Of a stretch of 64,000 nucleotides of DNA, positions 27,736 through 39,450 are shown in pieces. The stretch covers positions 96,901,311 to 96,965,310 of the forward strand of contig CM067082.1 of the NCBI GenBank assembly GCA_034008185.1, in the 5' to 3' direction. The first letter of the stretch is position 1. The number at the start of each line of letters is the position of its first letter. The notes beneath the pieces were generated by a model. The model had not been told where the DNA came from. It saw only the letters and a program-made list of their open reading frames with translations, and ran no database searches. A program made the position numbers and the translations under genes. This stretch comes from Gorsachius magnificus (lineage: Eukaryota > Chordata > Aves > Pelecaniformes > Ardeidae).

Positions 27736-27740
27736 TATAG
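27736..27740. repeat. Target-site duplication, right copy
   Basis: TATAG, identical to 27176-27180, immediately after the LTR terminus GGACA. Confidence 0.85.
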
Positions 27741-30700
27741 TTACTGAAAAGTTATGGTCAGCCCTGTTCGAAAAGTCATTTTAGAGAATAGATGGATAAT
27801 GTCCTATTACTTGGCCTGTATGCACGGTAGGCAGTCTTAAATATTTTTCTGGAAATGAAACTTGCAGCAAAAGTGGAACACTGGTTCAGGAGTAGGAAAG
27901 TTAAAGTTGTTCACTACAGGGAGGGAAGAGAGAAGCTCTAAACTATTTTGTATTATCAGTCATACCAACTGTTGTATTCTGGGCAGTCCCGTCTCATCAG
28001 TATTAGCTTCAGGAATGCTAGTTACAGGGAACTGCAGGTATTCTGATAGGATTTTATTCTTTGATTTCTGCCTGTGAGCTCCAAGTAACTGTGCAGAAAT
28101 CATGGGACTTTGCTATGTAAGAGATGGGAGGAGAGGAAGCAGAGAGGTGACAGAAGTAACGACGAGTAACATTAATGGAAAGGGCTGAAAGGGAATGGGT
28201 TGTCTGGCATTCCCCTCAGCTAGCTGTGCTGGTTTTGCCTTAATGTTACAGAAATAGATATATGGCTTAGTTTTGCAAAGGTTTTTTTTTTTTAACTGGG
28301 GCTCAGTCTTTTAATGAAGACTGCTTTCAGTCATCTCTTATTTGAACTTTCTTTTGGACACCCCCTATGGGCATTTCCCTAGCCCATAAAAGGTGGTGAA
28401 ATACCCATTCTGCTAATACACTGCTACCCCCTCCCTCTGTGTATTTAAAATAATACTCCTAAGCATTATATCAGCCAGTCTATTTAAAGCTACCTTGGAG
28501 AGTAGAAGACTGCACAAAGAGAGTTCCAGGAAATTGCAGCATTGATTGTTAAGTTATTTAGAGGAAGGATAGGGAAAAGGGATCATATTTGCATGACCAT
28601 GGATGGGAAAGTTTATGGGGCTTTGCATGGATGTTTATAATTTTCTCTTAGCTGGTATATATGACATGAATTGTTAGGAATTTTGGAAATGGAGAAATTA
28701 TGTACAAACAGTTTTTGACTTTTTCCTCCATATAGAGTAACATCTGGAATTAACAATTTAATTTGAAACGTCTAATTGTTTTTTGTCTGTTTTTGTTGAG
28801 ACTTGCATTTCTCGTAAGTGTAATTTAGTCACTACTTGGATGACTTTGGAAGGAACTGATTCTCTAGAAATAATAAATTATTTTTTTTATTGAGCATTTA
28901 TACATGTGAATATAGTTATACACTTTTCTTCCAGATTATTTGAACAAGTTTAATTTTACAGTGTTTGCTTGATTCTTTGATAAAAGATCTGAGTCCTGTG
29001 ACTTAGATCTTTTTAAAGATTGAACCATTAGCACCATTGCAGTTTACATGTTGGAAATGTGGAGTTGAAATAAACATTGCTTGGTTCTGTTCTTCATTGA
29101 ATAATTGACTGTTATGATATAGTATGGTATTTGGGAATAACATTGTGAATGCCTCTTCCATAGCTGTAATGAACCAGTCTTAAGTCTCTACCAAGGAGGA
29201 ACTGCTGTAGCAGTATTGCCAAAAACCAAGTTACACATCTTGAGTGCTTTAGTCTGTATCGGCTTAATTGAACTGTTTTGTGTAAACTGCTTTTCTCTTC
29301 TCAAAATGTTATGTGTCTCAAAAGCCTTTGACGGAGTTACTGTGAATTTTTTTTATATGATGATGATCAGCATGTTGTGACATAAGAAAAATGCTCAGTG
29401 ATGAGGAGCTTTTGAAATTCATTGTGGCTGAGGATGCCCATGTCTTTACATAGCCTGCTGAGCTACACTGATGCAAGTCTGGGATAAACTTTCAGCTTCA
29501 TTAGATTTCCGTGTGCCTTAGAGACCAGAGCATGGCCAAAAATATTTCCTTGTGTGGTAAACAAAAGAGGGTTTCATAATACTAGCAATTGAGACTAGAC
29601 ATAATTACAGCCTCTTCCTCAGGCAAGAACTCAGTCTGTAACCTGTGGTTCTGCACTGTTCTCTTCCAGTTTTTGCTTCTAACAATTACATGCAGTTTAG
29701 ATTCCCATCTTGAGCGAAAGTAACATTGCTTGCTGCCGGCCATGGTTGCTTTCCTTCTTTTTCCCTTTCTTCTTTTCTTTTTTCTTTTTTTTTCTTTTCT
29801 TTTTTTTCCCTTGGCATCTTCCTTAGTGGAGAACCACAAAAGCTGTACCAGGTGACAACAAAGAAACCTTGGTCTAGGCTCCTCTAGGTTTCACAGTAGA
29901 TTATGCAGCATTCTTGTATAAACAGCTTTGAGTACTGAATCTTCAAAATGAACTGTTTAACTGAATTGCTTGGAGAGCCCATAGTGGAATGTACTTAAAA
30001 TGAATAGCAGGGAACAAAAAAACGCATATTTCTTAAAATTTGGGTGCAAAGGCTGCATTGCAGAATATTTCTAAAATGCCACAGAGGAAAATGACTTTAT
30101 TGCAAATTAAATGGACAGATTGATGAGCTGATCAATTAATGTGAAGACCTATTTACACTGAACTCCAGTATATAAACAGCAAGTTCTTGTGACAGTCGTT
30201 TTGCTTTGGAACAATGCAAGCGTCAAAGCTTGCGAAGAAGTGTTTGGGTGGTAGGGAATAACGAGAAGCAGGCCTAGATACAGAATAAACCTTCTGTGAA
30301 GTTTATCCATTAATTTCTTCACAACTCTGCAAAACTATCCTTTTCAGAGAGACTTGCAGCCATATCCTGTAAACTTCACTAGAAGTAGAACTCTGCAGGG
30401 AAGACGAGTGGATAAAATCTAAAATGAGAATTCTGGTTTTTGTCTGTATATCTACAAAGTAGAGAAACTGCAGCAGCCAGCAGAGATGATGGCATTGCTG
30501 ATTTTTTTTAATTTATTTTATTTTTTTTTTTTTCATAAAAGAGGCTGTTTTGATGAGGGACTCTTGGCTCTTCAGGCATGATGCCTGAACTCATTATGGT
30601 GCAGAAGCTTCTCTCATCAGATTAGTGAAGTTACCTGGATGTAATGACACTTTTCCTTCCTCCTAGACCTCTGTCTCTTCAAAAGCATCTCCCATATTTT

Positions 30701-32582
30701 CAAATGCAAAAAAAAACCCAATCATGACAGAGATTGTTTGAAAATAATAAATTTGATCTGTTTGCAATTAAGTATGTTCCTACGTAATGCTGGAGTTAAG
30801 CTGTTCTTTTTCTTTATGGTTTACTTTTAATATGAATCATAATTCTGACAACATCTTTTGATTTAACTTTGAATAACATGATGCAAATGTCAGCAGTGGG
30901 GGACACGGGAATTTGTGACTTTGGCTTCTACAGTGAGTGATCGAAGTATCTAATGAATCATTGTAATTACAGTTCCTATTTATTAAGTGTTTCATCCCCT
31001 GCTTCAGCCATTCGAGGATGTGGGCTATTCTACTATTTCTCTTGCTAATTTCTGCTGATTAATATACTTCACTGGTAGAAGGATTTTCCTGAGAGTCCAG
31101 CCTGATTTTTTTATTCCTTCATCGTAAGTAATTTCTACCATGGAAGTATGTTAATTATCCTGGCTTTACACTGTGGGTAAGACCAACAATCTTTCTTGAA
31201 GCTGTTCCTAAGATCAGGCTGACTGTGCATCCTCACTGGTGAGCATGGCCAAGCACCCAGACCTGCTCAGGGTGGTCAGTCACTGCCACTTGTGTTCCTT
31301 GGGGCTCCTCTGGAGTTCTGGGTAGACCCATGTGGAGGCAGTACTTGGAAGGTGACATTGATTTTTTTTTTTTTTTTTTTTTTTTTTGTGGCTGTTCTTG
31401 TGCCTGCCAAGCAGCTGTGTTGTAGATGTTTTTGGAGACAGTAAACATTTTGCCTAGAGCCACATATTGAATTGTTCAAAGCCACAAAGAAATCCCGTGT
31501 TACCTTATTGCCATGGACTTGTGTGTTGCACCACGCTGGGAAACTTTGTCATCAGACGTATGGGTGGAAGCCTAGCGCTGTGGTGGCCTGGCCTGGATGC
31601 GTGTGAAGGGACAGCTTTCTGCTTCTAGGTACTTGTGCTTCTAAAGCTCAGCACAAGTGTTGAAGTGTTGAATGCAAACCCGTTTGCAGTACTGAATTTA
31701 AGGACGGTAAGGTGCAAATGTGAAAGGAAAATGAGGAATGTGAAGAATCATTTGAGGATTTTCATGGTCTGGAGAAATATTTTTTTTGTTTTTTAATAGG
31801 TAACTGATGTTTCAAAAAAGTCTGCCAATCATATCTCTAGAGGAGACACTGACTGTGTCATAGACTTTTAGTAGCCCCCTCTGTTGTGTTGTCTAAATGC
31901 TTCCTAAGTTATAGAAGCCATGTAATATCCATTGCATATATGGTATTGCCTTTTGCAGTTCTGTCCCCAATTAAAAATTTCATTACTGTGTTACATTTTA
32001 ACATGATATTTCAGTTATACTGACACATTGTGGAAGCAACATTACTTTAAACTAGCATACTTTTCTTATGCAGGAAAAGCAAAAGTGATTTTAAAGTTAG
32101 CAATCTGTGCCAAAGTCAGCTTGCATGGACGCTTTGCATTTATTAAATGAAAAGCCCAAGCTGTCTTTTGCACCAGATCAGTTAAATTGGCTACTGTGAT
32201 AGACAACTACTTAAGTTTTTTTTTTTAACCAGTTTAAGCTGAACCAATGCAATTTTTTATGTAGATAAGACATTAGTCAGAAGGTTGTTGGTTCATATCA
32301 TAGAGATTATTCTGTATTTCCTCTATAAAATGTCTTGCAATGTCTGTGTCCTGATATGTGAGATGTTCCTCACACTCTTGCTTCCCACACTTGAGAGTGG
32401 AAAGCTCTTGTTATTGAGTAAGTGCAAGGATGAGAAAGAGGGAGAGAGCTCTTTGACATACTACTATTGTGCTACAGACATACTACTGTTATATTCAATT
32501 TAAAAATATCATATCTGTATTTCACTTAAAAGTATGACTCAGAAGCTGAGGGAAGATCTGATGTTATTCCCCTTGTTTCCAG
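27741..32582 (+). other. Non-coding DNA upstream of the first C1 exon
   Basis: AT-leaning sequence with no supported exon. It includes the polypyrimidine tract at 29749-29812 and a T run at about 31363-31386. Its last bases form a good acceptor for the C1 exon (TTATTCCCCTTGTTTCCAG). It is intronic if any upstream exon joins the C1 exon, as the acceptor implies. Confidence 0.6.
29749..29812. repeat. 64-nt uninterrupted polypyrimidine tract
   Basis: Every base from 29749 to 29812 is C or T. Such tracts can adopt triplex (H-DNA) structure and often expand or contract. The Lys/Arg-rich minus-strand frame over it is an artefact of purine repeats. Confidence 0.85.
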
Positions 32583-32694
32583 CCTCAAGAAACAGCTTCA
32601 AGGTCTCACACCTTCAAAACCAAGTCTTTTAAGAAATCCAAAATTTGTGGAACCTGCAAACAAGTAATTGATAGCCAAGGCATTTCCTGCAGAG
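32583..32694 (+). CDS. Tensin C1-domain exon A (TNS3 favoured over TNS1)
   Basis: This 112-nt exon encodes 37 codons plus one base, reading PQETASRSHTFKTKSFKK and on to ISCR. It supplies the first half of a C1 zinc finger: ligands H9, C22, C25 and C36 in exon numbering, with H-x12-C-x2-C-x10-C spacing. Borders are strong: acceptor CCCCTTGTTTCCAG before 32583 and donor GTGAGT at 32695. It splices in frame to 46262. Long tensin isoforms carry an N-terminal C1 domain ahead of the PTPase-like and C2 domains; tensins are focal-adhesion adaptors linking actin to integrin tails. Typical diacylglycerol-binding C1 domains have 13-14 residues in the central loop against 10 here, so this finger is probably an atypical, protein- or membrane-contact module. 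The paralogue is uncertain. Confidence 0.85.
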
Positions 32695-34202
32695 GTGAGT
32701 AACATATGATGTGCTGTTTACTTTCTTGCTATGTGAAGGAAATTAGTTTTACATTAAAGTTTCTAGGAATCCATGTTTCTGGAATTCCCCCTGGACTAAG
32801 TATAAATGTACCTTGGTTTATTTCCTTCCTTTGTACAATAATGTCCCCTGCTTTTGTTGGGGAGTGGGGTGCTGTAGTAGGTAATTGGACTTGTATAATG
32901 ATATGCTTTCATTACTGTGCTATTCAGGCAGGTTCCAGAATAAGGCAATGCCTGTGGAGGCTCTCTGAGGAGCATGTGAGTGATGTGTGCACAGTGGGTG
33001 ACAGATGCCTCTGGAATTCTGTCTCCAAATGAGGAAGTGTGTGACGCTCACTGAGGCATAAGGGTTTTCTCTGAATTAATTTTCAAAAATTCACAAGAGC
33101 AGCCATCTATTTATTTACTTTAATTTTTGCATTGTGCTCTGTCTACTCCTTAGTCCTTCAGTCTAATCACTCACAGACACAATAGAGAGAGCCTTCTCCT
33201 GGATGCACAGACTGCAGAGACTCGGCTGCCTCTGGCATTGCTGCCTGCTCCTTACTGCTGTTTTCCCTCATTCTTCTCTCTTGCTGTGTAGGATTGAGCA
33301 TACTTGCCTCTTCTCCATGGGATACCTGTGGCAGAATTAAATCTTGGGAAAACTCAATAGGTTCTTTCTGCAAGTTGTCCAGGGATAGCGGTTTTGATCC
33401 CCTGTGCTTGTTTAACCTGGTTAATGTTAAAGTCCTGTTATTCCATGTTAACAAAACAGTGTTTTTACTTGCCATGTCTGTGGTTTACCTCCTAGTAAGA
33501 GAATGCTATTGTGTCTTCATCTGAGGCATAGTTGCTGTGTTCACTTAGATATGTTTGCACCATTTCCCAGTTCTTGATGGATCTCATTCTCCCATCTCCT
33601 CCCTCCCATATTCTTGAGACACCTTCGGTTCCCTCTGAGGGTTAGAGAGGGAGGTCAGAGATTTGGATGTGGAAGGAATGTGGCCATTTCCTGAGCTAAG
33701 GTGCAGACTTTGCAGATGAACAGCTAAATGTAAAATAACTCACTTGTTCAGCATTACACTTATCATCATAGGAGTGTTAGTTATGTATGTACTTCTTTTA
33801 ACATATTTCTTCTGTCTGTCCTTCTGGAGGTTGGTTCCAAAGTTCTTAGGATTTTGACTTAAAAGAAAATAGTATTGCTGGAAGGAAGCCTTCTTAGTGA
33901 AGGAACTGCCTGAAGACCCTCTTGATCAGCTTTAGCATAAAAAGCACTGTACCAGGAAAGAATCAGTACTTTGAAGGGAAAGGCCTTGGGGGTGGGAATA
34001 GAAGAAAAATGCCAGTTTTCTCTGAATTTGAGTTCTCACAGCCCAAAGCTGGAAGCCTCAAATTTGCAAAAGCTGTGTCAGTGTGCTTACCTATCAAAGT
34101 AGCTAAGACCTTTACCATATGTCTTGTAAACAGGTCAGAGGTTAGGATGAGTCTGAGCAAGTTTTCCTTTTCCCCTAATGTGTAATAGCTTTGGTTCAAA
34201 TA

Positions 34203-34480
34203 CAGCGACTAACAATACGTGCCAATGTAATTTAACACCTTTTTGGCTAGCATCTGTACATGGTTCAAAATATCAGGAAGAAAGCAAAATTCACATGCAT
34301 TAAAACCAGCAAGGAAAAAAGTTTTCAGGAAAAACCAAAAAAACCTGAAGAACTAAAATTCTACAAGCGCTTCTATTGGGATCCCTCCCAACGCATTTCC
34401 CAAACAAATACATTCATGGATTTGATATATCCGTGTACATATCCCAATCTGTCTGGGATAATTTTCTCTAGTTTTCAGAA
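34203..34480 (+). repeat. Unclassified ~280-bp repeat, left copy
   Basis: The segment is about 90% identical by eye to the reverse complement of 36547-36836, with shared landmarks GCCAATGTAATTTAACACCT, CATGGTTCAAAATATCAGG, AAAACCAGCAAGGAAAAAAG and GTCTGGGATAATTTTCTC. Similarity fades outside these limits. I recognise no transposon family, terminal repeats or target duplication. The weak open frames over it differ between copies and look incidental. Confidence 0.85.
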
Positions 34481-35248
34481 GGAGCTTCTTGATGGTATCA
34501 GATAGCCTTCTTTGTTGATGTGAGCACCAAGGCAGACCCACAAACATTCTTTGCTGCTGGTACATTTTGATTGTTAGTTGCTTGATACTTACCTGTGGGA
34601 TGGGAGCAACACGAGTTGCACAGGGTGAAGTGATGACTCCAAGTAGTTTCAATTTAATAAGAACCCATTTGTATTTTAACTTACAGCGTGGGCTTTACAA
34701 AGCAGAGTTTTGGAAGGGAGAAATAAAAGTTGTCTGTTACCTTGCCAGCACTGCAGTACTAGAAATGTACTCTAGTACTGTGGAACTCTATTAATATGAA
34801 GAAAAATAAACCAGCTGTTTCAGAGCCAAATCCTGGTGCTGCTGCTTCTGGTAAATTCTCTCTGATGTTGCTCAATGAAAGTGAGCAAGGTGGCATTGTG
34901 GGGAGGGAGAAGAAAAGCCTTTAGTTAAGAAGAAATAAAGTTCCTTTGTGTATTAATGAGAAAATCTTGCTTTTTAACAGTTTCTCCTCAGAAAATAATA
35001 GCTCTTTGTACAGACTGCAGGTTCATTCCAGACTATAGTATCTTATCAGTTAAAGGAAAGTTATGTGTCAAAAGAAATAAGTGGAGAGGAGAGGCACCAG
35101 ATTGGTCACTATGTAGTATTTGCTGTTTATCTAGCAATGAATCATCTACTTGTTTGTAAGAAGAAGGAAAAAAATAAAATAAAAAAAAAGCCATAACTGG
35201 GTGTTGTGTTGGTTAGATAAGTTTCCATTAGTATGTGGCAGTCATCTT

Positions 35249-35274
35249 GGGGGGGTGGGGGGTGGGGGGGTGGG
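35249..35274 (+). other. G-quadruplex tract
   Basis: The pattern is G7-T-G6-T-G7-T-G3: four G runs joined by single-base loops, the most favourable arrangement for a parallel quadruplex. It lies on the strand that would be the tensin pre-mRNA sense strand, so it could form in RNA as well as DNA. Confidence 0.85.
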
Positions 35275-36412
35275 AAATGTGTTGTTTAGCCCTGTCTTGC
35301 ATAACGTGTCCTTTGCTAGTAGCCAGGTCTGAATGCAGTGCCTAAAAGCTTTCTATAAAAAAGAAATGATTTTCTGAAAGGTATGCTTGAATGATGATGT
35401 CCTTTTGTCCTTGTATACTTCAGTCCACCTCAGTAAAGCATACTCAGTTACAGTGAATTTATTTTTAACAAGCCCTACAAAAACAGTGGCAAAAAACAAA
35501 GGCAGATTTGAAGAAGGGAAAACTCCTGCCTCTCTCCCTGCCTGGTAAGCGTGTTTATATCTGGGCTAAGTCTTTGGTGTGGCTTCCCATTATGAAGAAA
35601 GGACAAAGAGCTGTTCATTGATTTCTACAGTACCTTTACATTTTGCAGTAAACAGAGGACCACATGTCTCTTTAGCACTACCTCAAACTTGAATGCTTTT
35701 GAGCTCTGGTTTGTTCTTCCCAGTTCAACTTAATTTAGGGCTAAGCAGATATACATCCTGATCATGCGCATTTACATAGTTAGTCAAAGGGCTGCAGTGT
35801 TACAAAAGCCTTTTGATTTTATTTTTTTTAAGCTACTTACCCTACATATTGAGTATTTGGTATTTTACTTTATTTGTAAACAAGCTGCTATAATGATGTA
35901 CTTGCTATGTATTTTCCATGTGAATTTTTTTATTATTTCTTTTATGTTTTATATATGTAAAATGTAATTTTTTTTTTTATTTATTTTCCTTTGCTTTATT
36001 AAAATTATCATTTATCTTTGTTGTTTTGTGATCAAATGGCTGTTAGTGTAGAACAGAGCTTTTTAGATGCTTTGAATTTTCCCAATCTCTAGAAAGTACT
36101 TTTCTGGCAACTTCAAAACTGGAGGCCAGCTTTGGGAAATCAGAGTAGTTCTAAATAATGCAGTATTATTTCCTAGCTCTTGGAGCATCAATGAGTGAAA
36201 TAAGTATGAAGAATTGAAACACTTTGCACGTTTCTGTTGATGAAACTCCCCTCCCTTCCAGTTGATGATTAAGTTAACATGTTTAGGGAGGCTTTACATG
36301 CTAGGAAGGCTTTACATGCACTACAAAGCAGTCCGTGAACTAGATTTTGAACTTAAAGCAATTAATGGTAGTTTGAATGAACTGAGTATCTTTTTGTTAA
36401 TCTAACCTAGCC

Positions 36413-36546
36413 ATGAACATGTTGGTTTTGGGAATATGCGTTGGAGTGATCCCAGTAGGAGCACTTGCCGAGTTTTAGTTCCTCGGGGTTTTTTTTTTAG
36501 TTTTCCTGAAAGCTTTTTCCCTTGGTGGTTTGACTATATGTGAGTT
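36413..36546 (-). repeat. Unclassified repeat, third partial copy
   Basis: This stretch (AATATGCGTTGGAGTGATCCC, then GAGTTTTAGTTCCTCGGGG, then CTGAAAGCTTTTTCCCTTGGTGG) is a diverged tandem copy of part of the unit at 36547-36836, matching about 36620-36750 in the same orientation. It covers the central portion only and is less similar to the left copy than the full right copy is. Confidence 0.75.
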
Positions 36547-36836
36547 TCTGAAAATTGCACTCGAAACCTAGAGAAAATTATCCCAGACAGACTTGGATAT
36601 GGACATGGATATATCAAATCCATGAATATATTGGTTTGGAAAATGCGTTGGAGGGATCCCAATAGGAGTGCTTGTAGAATTTTAGTTCCTCAGGGTTGTT
36701 TTGTTTTTTCCTGAAAACTTTTTTCCTTGCTGGTTTTAATACATGTGAATTTTGCTTTCTTCCTGATATTTTGAACCATGTATAAATGCTAGACAAAGAG
36801 GTGTTAAATTACATTGGCATGTACTGTTAGCTATGT
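36547..36836 (-). repeat. Unclassified ~280-bp repeat, right copy (inverted)
   Basis: Reverse complement of 34203-34480 at about 90% identity by eye, separated from it by about 2.07 kb. It has an extra ~11 bases near its left end (ATTGCACTCGA region, about 36555) relative to the left copy. If transcribed in the intron, the two copies could pair into a long duplex RNA. Confidence 0.85.
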
Positions 36837-38689
36837 TGTGAGCAGACAAATGCTTACCATGGCATTATGTGCAAGCTGAGTGTAATAAAGAATACATTTC
36901 ACCTTCTTTATTTAAAATTAATTTGTGTAATAACTTCTGTCTTTTAAGTCATGTTAGCATATGGTCTCTTACAAGTGTTGGTTGGCTTACAGTGAGTAAG
37001 TCCTGGACTGTTTCCTTGAGCATGTCGCATGAAGAAAAGTACATTTTCTTATAAAATTACAATATCAGTGTTTAGTCAAGAGCTTTCAGTCACAGACCAC
37101 AGATCAGGGTTTGAAGACAATTGAAGCTGTTTTTCTTGTTAAAGAGGCTTGATATTTTCCTTCAAAATTCACCTGCTTGTTTGTGATTGTGCTTGTGGTC
37201 ACAGTAATCCACTTAAAATCTCATTTGGGCTAGTTGGAGCTATCCGATACAAAGAGTTCTCTCTATTTAATCAGATGTTCATTGCTGCTGGCAAGACAAA
37301 ATATGTTTTTATATTGAGACTCATTTGGAGCTGACAAACTGTTCTTAAGGCTTGTTTGTGCATACTGTGTGTATAAATACATGCATATTTAATCTTGCAT
37401 GATAGCAGGTGGTTTTATATACTTTATCTTTCAGTAAGTGCTAAGTTCAGTAATAACATATTAGTGTCTTAATAATGTGTAAAGCATGTCTGTGGTTACA
37501 GTTCTGGCAGACAAACTAGAAAGCTAGAAATGCCAAAGAAATTTGTATCCTGCTTGGCCCTGTGGCATTACAGTTGACTCTAAATGGCAAAGCATGTGAT
37601 GTGTATTTGTGGGGTAGGGGTGTTTGTATCACCCTAGTTTCCGTGTAGTGATCCTTGTGAAATAAGATCCTGTATTACTAGGCACTCATATGGGTGTATT
37701 ATGAGATCTATGCATCTCTTGATCTTGTAATACATTATATATAAAATATATATTAACTGTAATTTCAAAATAAATACAACATAACCATATTATGGTTAAT
37801 TATGGCATTGGTTAATTAATCGCAAGATGGTTAGTTATGGCAATAGGCATACCCATATAATTATGTTAATATTATAATGTAGGAGAAATTTGAGAGAATG
37901 AAAAGGCTGTCACCAAATTAAAAGGGTTTTTTGTCATATCACTCTTGCTTTCTGCGTGATGTTTGTATGTACACTTACATGCTTTCTTGAGCACTGATCC
38001 AGCAAATTGTATTGCCTTCTGTGGGACTGTTTTAAGATAACTGCTTCAGTTAATACTTTTAAGATTTGTAATGATGGATCTCTTGTATGTATGGCTCAGA
38101 CTTATCAAGAAACAGCAGAAACCAAACAAACCAGAAAACCTTACTATTTTCCGAACAAATTAGTTGCTAATGACCTCCAAATTTAAAAGGTGTATGGACT
38201 TCGGAGAAATTGAGACCTAGAATTTCTTTTCGCTAGCACTATATGTTTTCAGTTACAACTAACATTTGGTGATGTGACAGTCAGACAACTGTGTGTAAAC
38301 CAGGATATGCAGGCTGTAGGACCAAGAAGCATGGTCTGTTGTCCTTTGTAACTGCTGTGAATTCCAGGGAAGAGGGATTATGGAATGCCCAAGCAAAGCT
38401 GGGTTAGGTAGGGACCCAGGCTCTTGCTATAAAACCTCATTTGACTGTAAGCCTGGTTTGTGAAAGGCATCTGGGAGGATGTCCAAGGGAGACTGCATGA
38501 ATTAATCTAGTGGCCGCAGAGAAGTCTTTGTAGGAACCCCTGAGAAATGGGTGGATGTTGACCTGGACATGAGTGACACAGAGCATGCTGTTCTGGTGAG
38601 GAGGAGGCTGGAAAGAGAAACATGGACTGCAGCCTATCTGTGACACCAGAAGCCTCGGAAGGTCAGCCCCTCTTCTCTAGATAAAAGGT

Positions 38690-39450
38690 GCACACAGTAA
38701 ATAGCAACTTCCGCTCAATTAGTAAAATGTACTCTAATTAACACAGCCGTGCAGCCTATGTATTCATATTTCAGCGCAGAGCTTAGAGAGACATGGAAGC
38801 TATGTGCATAACAACAGCAAAAACATAAAAGGGAAGGATGAATAAAGACTTACTGGAGCATACAGAGATACTGAAGAAGCCACTGTAATTAGCGGGTGTG
38901 TTACACAAGTGGTATATAAGCATCCTGGCTGAACACAGCCCTCTCTGGAGCTGAAACAAGCTGTAAAATTGACATCCTTTGACGGCATGTTGTTACCCCA
39001 GTGGGAACTGGGGGGTGGGGAGGGGGGGAGGAATTTTGGCAGAAATTTCTAAGGTAAGTTCATACTAACTTAAAAATAACAAATACATAAAGCAAAAACC
39101 TCTAGTGCAATGTTTAATGCTCATAGCAGCCAAGCTGCGTTACAGATACTAGATTCTGTTTCAGAAAGATGTCTGCAGTGGAAAATATGAGTTCCCTATT
39201 TGTTTACTTCATAAGGACTGATTTAATCATGCCAGAATTCGATCCGTCATTATAAAATTTATTTTAAAGTTCAAACTGCTAAGGTTTCTAAAAAGCTGCA
39301 GCTTCTGTTCATTACAGCTAATAAATTAAAAAGAAAAAAAAAGTGGCGCGAAGTAAATGTGATCTCGTGTGGCCCGCCCTGCATTTTTTCCAGGAAAACC
39401 AATGACTGCTATGTGATCTGGTATACCTGCAATTTATAAACTTGGACCAC
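38690..39450. promoter_or_regulatory. Candidate intronic regulatory element
   Basis: Compared with surrounding intron, this stretch keeps several CpGs (GTGGCGCGAAGT, CTCGTGTGGCCCGCC, TTAGCGGGTGTG) and many homeodomain-like TAAT/ATTA cores next to them (TCTAATTAACA, TGTAATTAGC, CTAATAAATT). This mixture is common in conserved non-coding elements of vertebrate developmental genes. I cannot see conservation from one sequence, so this is a low-confidence call. Confidence 0.25.
39010..39028 (+). other. G-rich tract, possible quadruplex
   Basis: G6-T-G4-A-G7 followed by AGG. Three long runs, one of which is long enough to supply two strands of a quadruplex with one-base loops. Confidence 0.6.

Noticed and set aside
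29582..29839. Lys/Arg-rich 85-codon minus-strand frame
   Set aside because: It is the translation of a simple polypurine tract.
31363..31386. T run as the tail of a minus-strand processed pseudogene
   Set aside because: No gene-like sequence is adjacent and no flanking duplication is seen. CR1 machinery in birds rarely makes poly(A) retrocopies.
34353..34652. 99-codon minus-strand frame over the left repeat copy
   Set aside because: It runs past the repeat boundary, and the matching frame in the right copy is broken by stops, so coding is unlikely.
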